This document shows, in pieces, positions 7,008 to 11,209 of a stretch of 11,209 nucleotides of DNA. This stretch comes from Alphaproteobacteria bacterium MarineAlpha9_Bin7 (GTDB lineage: Bacteria > Pseudomonadota > Alphaproteobacteria > UBA7887). The position numbers were made by a program, and so were the translations under genes. Below the pieces are notes generated by a model. It did no database searches. It was not told the origin of the DNA and saw only the letters and a list, made by a program, of their open reading frames with translations. The stretch lies in NCBI GenBank assembly GCA_002938115.1, contig PTKD01000044.1:1-11209 (forward strand), read 5' to 3'. Position 1 is the stretch's first letter. Every line of letters begins with the position of its first letter.

Positions 7008-7034
7008 GGCTCTGTTGAAGAGGCCGTAGTTTTT
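7008..7034 (+). other. Possible intercistronic hairpin between fbpA and fbpB
   Basis: GGCTCT-GTTGA-AGAgGCC (7008-7025) can pair as 3+3 base pairs with one bulged G, followed after four bases by TTTTT (7030-7034). It could act as an attenuator or an RNA-stabilising structure that keeps binding-protein mRNA in excess over permease mRNA, a common pattern in ABC importer operons. The stem is weak and the call is tentative. Confidence 0.25.
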
Positions 7035-7060
7035 GTGTGCGCTAGCACGATGAGAACGTT

Positions 7061-8758
7061 TTGACCTTTCAAGATAAATTTAGCTCGGTTGCTCTAGGGA
7101 TGCGCCGGTGTCGGCCTGACCTGTGGCAAATTGTCTCATTGCTAATAGCTATTTTGGTATCAATTCCTGCGCTAGTTGTTCTCGTCCATTTGGCCTTTCC
7201 TATGGGCGAGGTATGGCAACATCTTGCGGATACTGTGCTGCTACGCTATGTGCGTAATACCGCCTGGCTCGCGTTGGGGGTCGGGTCGGTCGGGTTTATA
7301 ATAGGCGGTGGCACGGCATGGTTGTGTGCTAACTGCCGTTTCCCTGGTCGGTCCATATTTAAATGGGCATTATTACTTCCCCTTGCCGTTCCCACGTATG
7401 CGATTGCCTTCAGTTATGCAGGATTACTAGAGTACGCAGGGCCGCTCCAGACAAGTTTGCGGTCAGCTTTTGGATGGTCGCGCGGTGACTATTGGTTCCC
7501 TGAAATCCGCTCTTTGCCCGGCGCAATTATGGTAATGGCTTGCGTGCTTTATCCGTACGTCTACTTGCTCGGGCTTGCGGCATTTACGGGGCAATCCAGC
7601 AATGCATCTGAAGTTAGTCGCACTTTGGGGAAGGGTCCTTGGGTTACCTTTTTTAGAGTTACGCTACCCTTGGCCAGGCCCGCTATGATCGCTGGTACAG
7701 CTCTAATGATTATGGAGGCACTCAGTGATTTTGGCGCGGTCCAATACCTGGGTGTAGATACTTTTACGACCGGTATTTACCGTACGTGGTTCGCGCTTGG
7801 CGCGCCTCAGGCGGCGGCGCAATTGTCTGCTATACTCTTGCTGTTCGTGTTTGCAACCATGTTGGCGGAGCAGTGGTCCCGGGGAAGGGCCCGCTTTTAC
7901 CAAGTTACCGGGCGGGATCGATTATCGTCGGGTATTGAGCTCCGCGGGACACGCGCCCTATTGGCAGTGATTGCCTGCCTAGTGCCACTGTCGCTGGGGT
8001 TTCTCATTCCAAGTGCGCAGTTGGTCTTTTGGACGGTATCGACGTGGTCCGAGGTGGTGGACTATCGGTTTGTTCAATACGCTTGGCATAGCGTTTCTCT
8101 TGCAGCACTTACTGCCGTGTTGGCATTATTTTTCGCCTTAACGCTCCGGTACTCTCTTAGAATTGGGGGAAGTTGGGGAAGCCGGTTAAGCATACGTTTT
8201 GCTGGTCTGGGTTACGCTGTGCCAGGCTCGGTGATTGCAGTGGGCGTCTTACTGCCTTTTGGGTGGTTGGATAGAACGGTGGACGAATTTGCGCGGGAGT
8301 GGTTCGGTACTTCAACCGGCTTGATATTTACGGGCGGGATCGCAGCTATGGTGTTCGGTTATTTAGTTCGATTTATGGCTGTTGCACTGGGGGCGGTCGA
8401 ATCGGCTTTGGATAAAGTAAGTCCGCGGTTGGATGAAGCAGCACAAACGCTTGGTGTCCGTCCCGTTCAACGGTTATGGCGGCTTCATGTCCCGTTATTG
8501 TTCAACGGGCTCTTGACAGGTGGTTTATTGGTATTTGTCGACGTGATGAAGGAGCTGCCGGCAACATTAATATTGCGGCCATTCAACTATGATACATTGG
8601 CCGTGCGTGCGTACGAATTGGCTTCTGATGAACTCTTAGCAGAATCCGCGAGTGCCGCCCTTGCTATTGTAGCCGTTGGATTGATTCCAGTGATTGTACT
8701 TAGTCGTTCTATCGGGCGTTTTGGCTTCACTGTACCTGGGAAAGGTGGTCGGGTATGA
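7061..8758 (+). CDS. fbpB: Ferric-iron ABC transporter, fused permease
   Basis: Inner-membrane channel of the iron importer. The 565-residue protein shows about 12 hydrophobic helices in two homologous halves, the duplicated FbpB/ThiP-type arrangement. Each half carries a cytoplasmic EAA-type coupling loop where the ATPase docks: residues about 184-212 (EVSRTLGKGPW...LPLARP) and about 458-487 (DEAAQTLGVRP...VPLL). The given start is a TTG at 7061 with no clear ribosome binding site. The next in-frame start, ATG at 7100, would give 552 residues and still keep the first helix. A TAG at 7043 blocks further upstream extension. The gene lies 75 bases after fbpA and overlaps fbpC by four bases (ATGA), a sign of translational coupling. 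Iron as substrate is inferred from the neighbouring binding protein, since the permease alone does not show it. Confidence 0.93.
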   Translation: MTFQDKFSSVALGMRRCRPDLWQIVSLLIAILVSIPALVVLVHLAFPMGEVWQHLADTVLLRYVRNTAWLALGVGSVGFIIGGGTAWLCANCRFPGRSIFKWALLLPLAVPTYAIAFSYAGLLEYAGPLQTSLRSAFGWSRGDYWFPEIRSLPGAIMVMACVLYPYVYLLGLAAFTGQSSNASEVSRTLGKGPWVTFFRVTLPLARPAMIAGTALMIMEALSDFGAVQYLGVDTFTTGIYRTWFALGAPQAAAQLSAILLLFVFATMLAEQWSRGRARFYQVTGRDRLSSGIELRGTRALLAVIACLVPLSLGFLIPSAQLVFWTVSTWSEVVDYRFVQYAWHSVSLAALTAVLALFFALTLRYSLRIGGSWGSRLSIRFAGLGYAVPGSVIAVGVLLPFGWLDRTVDEFAREWFGTSTGLIFTGGIAAMVFGYLVRFMAVALGAVESALDKVSPRLDEAAQTLGVRPVQRLWRLHVPLLFNGLLTGGLLVFVDVMKELPATLILRPFNYDTLAVRAYELASDELLAESASAALAIVAVGLIPVIVLSRSIGRFGFTVPGKGGRV

Positions 8759-9816
8759 CGGCGATCTTGCCAGGATTGGAATTGGCGGGCGTTAGTCACA
8801 CGTTTGGAAAGAAAACAGTAATACAAGGTTTGGACCTTATCGTTCCAGGTGGCTCGTTGACTTGTTTACTGGGTCCGTCCGGTTGCGGCAAGACGACGGT
8901 GTTGCGTTTAGCAGCTGGTCTTGAAACTCTCCAGGTGGGGCAGATTAAAATCAACGATGTGTGTGTTGCAGATGTAAATAATGCAATTCCTCCCGAGACA
9001 AGGAATGTTGGTCTTATGTTTCAAGATTATGCCCTATTCCCCCATTTGACCGTACTTAGAAATGTTTCCTTCGGACTTAATTCTTTGCCCGCGGATTCGA
9101 GGGATGTTATGGCAAAAGAGGCACTAGCCCGTGTCGGGATGTTAGATGCGGCTGGTTTTTATCCGCATATGCTTTCCGGCGGTGAACAACAGAGAGTTGC
9201 ATTGGCCCGTGCCGCAGCGCCTGCTCCTGGAGTGATGTTACTTGATGAGCCTTTTTCGGGGTTAGATACTGAACTTCGCGCCAGTTTGCGTCAGGATACC
9301 CTGCGTCTGATAAAGGAGACTGGAGCAACGACACTGATGGTCACCCATGATCCAATGGAGGCAATGTTGGTGGCTGACAATTTAGTACTAATGAATGGGG
9401 GCAGGGTAGTTCAGGCAGGGTTACCCATGGATCTTTATCGCCAACCAAAGACCCCATTTTGTGCGAGATTTCTAGGGGAGGCAATTGAATATATTGGGTT
9501 CGTACGATCTGGGGAGGTGATCACTCCACTAGGTTCCGTGCCCGCAGAGAATGCAAAGGAAGGCGACGAAGTAGTGGTTTTGGTGCGACCGGAAGCCTTG
9601 AATCTAAGACCTGAATCGGAAGGACAGGGTATCGTCGCAACCGTCGGCGATCGGAGAGATTTGGGGTTGCAGACCAAATTGGAGCTTCGGCTCGAACCCG
9701 ACGATGAACCGGTTCATGTAAATCTGTTGGCACAGAATTTACCACTCACTGGCAGCAAAGTGGCGGTATTCCTTGATTTCTCGATGGTATTTGTATTTCC
9801 GGTCAGGGATCGCTAA
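8755..9816 (+). CDS. fbpC: Ferric-iron ABC transporter, ATP-binding protein
   Basis: Cytoplasmic ATPase that powers the FbpB channel. The 353-residue protein has all ABC signatures: Walker A GPSGCGKTT (residues 40-48), Q-loop Q90 in MFQDYALFPH, signature LSGGEQQR (140-147), Walker B VMLLDEP (160-166, with E165 as catalytic base), D-loop after SGLD and H-loop H198 in VTHD. Residues from about 245 to the end form a regulatory C-terminal domain of the TOBE type found in FbpC-like ATPases, including the segment VLVRPEAL. The ATG overlaps the fbpB stop, and AGGTGG at 8743-8748 is a good ribosome binding site six bases upstream. Related ATPases serve other substrates such as spermidine/putrescine or thiamine. 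Iron is chosen because of the linked FbpA. Confidence 0.94.
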   Translation: MTAILPGLELAGVSHTFGKKTVIQGLDLIVPGGSLTCLLGPSGCGKTTVLRLAAGLETLQVGQIKINDVCVADVNNAIPPETRNVGLMFQDYALFPHLTVLRNVSFGLNSLPADSRDVMAKEALARVGMLDAAGFYPHMLSGGEQQRVALARAAAPAPGVMLLDEPFSGLDTELRASLRQDTLRLIKETGATTLMVTHDPMEAMLVADNLVLMNGGRVVQAGLPMDLYRQPKTPFCARFLGEAIEYIGFVRSGEVITPLGSVPAENAKEGDEVVVLVRPEALNLRPESEGQGIVATVGDRRDLGLQTKLELRLEPDDEPVHVNLLAQNLPLTGSKVAVFLDFSMVFVFPVRDR

Positions 9817-9880
9817 GTACTATGAGTTCAACGGGCCGTCAGCGTTAAATACGGCTGTTCAGGTTAGGCTTAATTATACA

Positions 9881-9894
9881 GGAGGCGCGCCTCC
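9881..9894. repeat. Perfect GC-rich palindrome in the tatA leader
   Basis: GGAGGCGCGCCTCC is its own reverse complement over 14 bases. As RNA it can fold with a GGAGG/CCTCC stem and a CGCG loop. Its right arm (CTCC, 9891-9894) is also complementary to GGAG of the tatA ribosome binding site at 9905-9908, so two exclusive pairings are possible. As DNA it could bind a dimeric regulator. Confidence 0.5.
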
Positions 9895-9903
9895 GCGTTA
9901 TTC

Positions 9904-9908
9904 GGGAG
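9904..9908 (+). promoter_or_regulatory. Ribosome binding site choosing the tatA start
   Basis: GGGAG lies eight bases before the ATG at 9917. It selects this ATG over in-frame starts further upstream, which would overlap fbpC and put hydrophilic sequence before the TatA membrane helix. Confidence 0.75.
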
Positions 9909-9916
9909 AGCATGTT

Positions 9917-10177
9917 ATGGGCAACATTGGGGTTTGGCAGATTGTTCTGATCCTTGCGATCGTGTTGATCTTATTCGGCGCCGGAAAATTACCGCGCGTC
10001 ATGGGTGACGTTGCCAAAGGGGTGAAAAGCTTTAAGGCGGGCTTAAAGGAAGAGCCAGAGGAGAAGACAGTGAAAGAGGTGTCGCAGGCTGAAGTTAGTC
10101 CTGTGGCTGCCTCAGAGGAAACTTCGGCGGAACCGGCCCCGGTGGTCAACAAACAGGACGGACCAGCGAATAGTTAA
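9917..10177 (+). CDS. tatA: Sec-independent (twin-arginine) translocase subunit TatA
   Basis: Small inner-membrane subunit that assembles in many copies to form the passage for folded proteins with twin-arginine signal peptides. The 86-residue protein has a short N-terminus, one membrane helix (about residues 5-21), the hallmark FGAGKLP hinge, then an amphipathic helix with GDVAKGVKSFKAGLKE. The last 40 residues are a disordered tail rich in glutamate, alanine and proline. The start is set by the TatA N-terminus and the ribosome binding site at 9904-9908. It leads the tatA-tatB-tatC cluster, the usual order. The GDVAKG...FK form distinguishes it from TatB. Confidence 0.95.
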   Translation: MGNIGVWQIVLILAIVLILFGAGKLPRVMGDVAKGVKSFKAGLKEEPEEKTVKEVSQAEVSPVAASEETSAEPAPVVNKQDGPANS

Positions 10178-10218
10178 AGCTGTTCTGTGTACTGTTGATG
10201 AACAAATAAGGGATTGAA

Positions 10219-10223
10219 GAGGA
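10219..10223 (+). promoter_or_regulatory. Ribosome binding site supporting the tatB GTG start
   Basis: GAGGA lies six bases before the GTG at 10230 and supports that non-ATG start, which gives the correct TatB N-terminus with Glu at residue 8. Confidence 0.7.
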
Positions 10224-10229
10224 CGGATA

Positions 10230-10829
10230 GTGCTAGACCTCGGTTGGAGTGAAATGGCGATGATCGCTGTGGTGGCGCTGTTCGTCATTGGACCCAAGGA
10301 CTTGCCTAAGGCTCTGCGTACGCTGGGGCATTATGGTGGCAAGGTTCGTGGTCTTGCGCGCGAATTCCGTTCGAGCATCGACGACGCTGTCCGTGAAGCG
10401 GAATTGGAGGAGGTCAAAAATCAAATCCAATCCGCGGCAAATATGGATTTGGATACCGCACTCGATGCCACAGAACGGCTCGCAGAAAATCGCCAGAAGT
10501 CGGATTCGGAATCAACTTCTGATGACGAAAATGTCGAGCCGAAAGAGTCAAAGACAACCGATGATGTTCCGGTGAACAAACATTTTGCGCGGTTTGGGGA
10601 GCATTACACTAAGACGGGTGATAGTGCATCTACTGTTGCGTCAACTCATGCCGCACCTCCTGCGGACGACAAGGACCAGACCCCAACGGTGAGCCCGGCA
10701 CAAAATCTTCCGAGTGGCGTAGCTCAAGTAGTTGAGGCTCGGGAACGAGCTGGGACCAAAGTTCGGACGGAAGCTGAGGATGCAAAAAAAACGGAATCAG
10801 CTGCTCCGGAAACTCTAGCCGAATCCTAA
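10230..10829 (+). CDS. tatB: Sec-independent (twin-arginine) translocase subunit TatB
   Basis: Inner-membrane subunit that, with TatC, forms the receptor for twin-arginine signal peptides. The 199-residue protein starts MLDLGWSE with the conserved Glu at position 8 in the single membrane helix (about residues 7-20). The helix is followed by the TatB hinge GPKDLPKALR and an amphipathic helix (RGLAREFRSSIDDAVREAELEE). From about residue 65 the tail is hydrophilic, acidic and low in complexity, and is not expected to be conserved. The tail makes the protein somewhat longer than E. coli TatB (171). The start is a GTG with a good ribosome binding site. The gene lies 52 bases after tatA and nine bases before tatC. 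Confidence 0.95.
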   Translation: MLDLGWSEMAMIAVVALFVIGPKDLPKALRTLGHYGGKVRGLAREFRSSIDDAVREAELEEVKNQIQSAANMDLDTALDATERLAENRQKSDSESTSDDENVEPKESKTTDDVPVNKHFARFGEHYTKTGDSASTVASTHAAPPADDKDQTPTVSPAQNLPSGVAQVVEARERAGTKVRTEAEDAKKTESAAPETLAES

Positions 10830-10838
10830 TTTTCTCCT

Positions 10839-11209
10839 GTGTCGACCTCACACGAGCCTGACGAAAACGAACTCGGCGCAAAGGCGCCGCTTATCGAGCA
10901 CCTGATCGAATTTCGCAATCGTCTCATGTATTCGGTGATTGCATTATTTGTGTGTTTTCTTGCCTGTTATATCGTTGCTGAGGACATATACGCCTTTCTG
11001 GTGCGGCCGTTGGCGCAAATATACGCGGATATCGGCGTTGAAAACCCGCGGATGATTTATACGGCCTTGCATGAGGCTTTTTTTACGTACCTGAAACTAG
11101 CTTTTTGGGCGGCCGTTTTCCTATCATTTCCGGTACTAGCTATCCAGGTTTACATGTTTATCGCTCCAGGGCTTTATAAAAATGAGCGGGGCGCATTTTA
11201 CCCATTTTT
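10839..11209 (+). CDS. tatC: Sec-independent translocase subunit TatC (partial, cut by window end)
   Basis: N-terminal 123 codons of the multi-spanning TatC core subunit, which recognises the twin-arginine signal. I read it directly from the bases: a short hydrophilic N-terminus, then PLIEHLIEFRNRL (E24 and R26 match the conserved cytoplasmic E/R of the family). The first membrane helix follows, then a periplasmic loop with LHEAFFTYLKLAF, the second helix, and the conserved FIAPGLYKNER loop with E116, equivalent to the signal-contacting Glu of E. coli TatC. The start is a GTG at 10839, nine bases after tatB, with no visible Shine-Dalgarno sequence, suggesting coupling to tatB. The gene continues past the right edge with no frame disruption seen. 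Confidence 0.95.
   Translation, partial: MSTSHEPDENELGAKAPLIEHLIEFRNRLMYSVIALFVCFLACYIVAEDIYAFLVRPLAQIYADIGVENPRMIYTALHEAFFTYLKLAFWAAVFLSFPVLAIQVYMFIAPGLYKNERGAFYPF

Larger units (their letters stand above)
9817..9916 (+). promoter_or_regulatory. Spacer between fbpC and tatA
   Basis: A 100-base leader separates the iron importer from the tat genes. It contains a GCCGT/ACGGC inverted repeat (9835-9839 and 9851-9855), a TATACA at 9875-9880 that could be a -10 box but lacks a convincing -35 partner, the 14-base palindrome at 9881-9894 and the tatA ribosome binding site. No T-tract terminator is visible, so read-through from fbpC into tatABC is possible. Confidence 0.35.

Noticed and set aside
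9773..9916. N-terminal extension of TatA (134-residue reading from 9773)
   Set aside because: It overlaps the end of fbpC and would place a long hydrophilic stretch before the membrane helix. The ATG at 9917 has a good ribosome binding site and gives the normal TatA start.
1..11209. CRISPR array, tRNA or rRNA gene, insertion sequence, prophage or defence module
   Set aside because: I saw no direct repeats with spacers, no clover-leaf or rRNA sequence, no transposase or integrase and no flanking target duplications. All genes are recognisable housekeeping or transport families.

Overview
This window reads as a stretch of alphaproteobacterial chromosome. Every supported gene lies on the plus strand and is packed with little or no spacing. 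The order argS, SPOR-domain gene, nagZ, scpA, scpB, tatA, tatB, tatC is a familiar housekeeping run in Alphaproteobacteria (established knowledge). The protein details fit that class, for example the ScpB and NagZ motifs and TatB directly after a short TatA. Base composition looks moderate and roughly even from gene to gene. I cannot name a genus; a Rhodospirillales-like lineage is only a guess.

Layout. Positions 18-5711 hold a tight six-gene run: arginyl-tRNA synthetase, a membrane-anchored SPOR protein, the peptidoglycan-recycling glucosaminidase NagZ, a compact site-2-type membrane metalloprotease, and the two non-SMC condensin subunits ScpA and ScpB. Gaps are 1-18 bases, with one 14-base overlap. 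A 227-base gap follows (5712-5938), the largest in the window, with hairpin-forming repeats. Next comes a complete ferric-iron ABC importer: periplasmic binding protein, fused 12-helix permease and ATPase. After a 100-base spacer with a perfect 14-base palindrome, the twin-arginine translocase genes tatA, tatB and the first 123 codons of tatC run off the right edge.

How the genes work together. SPOR and NagZ both concern the cell wall. ScpA and ScpB act with SMC in chromosome compaction. FbpA, FbpB and FbpC form one iron importer. TatA, TatB and TatC form one protein-export complex. The two departures from the usual order are the iron importer between scpB and tatA and the protease between nagZ and scpA. 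I see no sign of a novel defence, mobile or RNA-guided system. There is no CRISPR array, tRNA, rRNA, insertion sequence or broken gene. The items most worth a second look are small regulatory-looking structures at gene starts, the location of the iron importer and its variant metal-binding residues.
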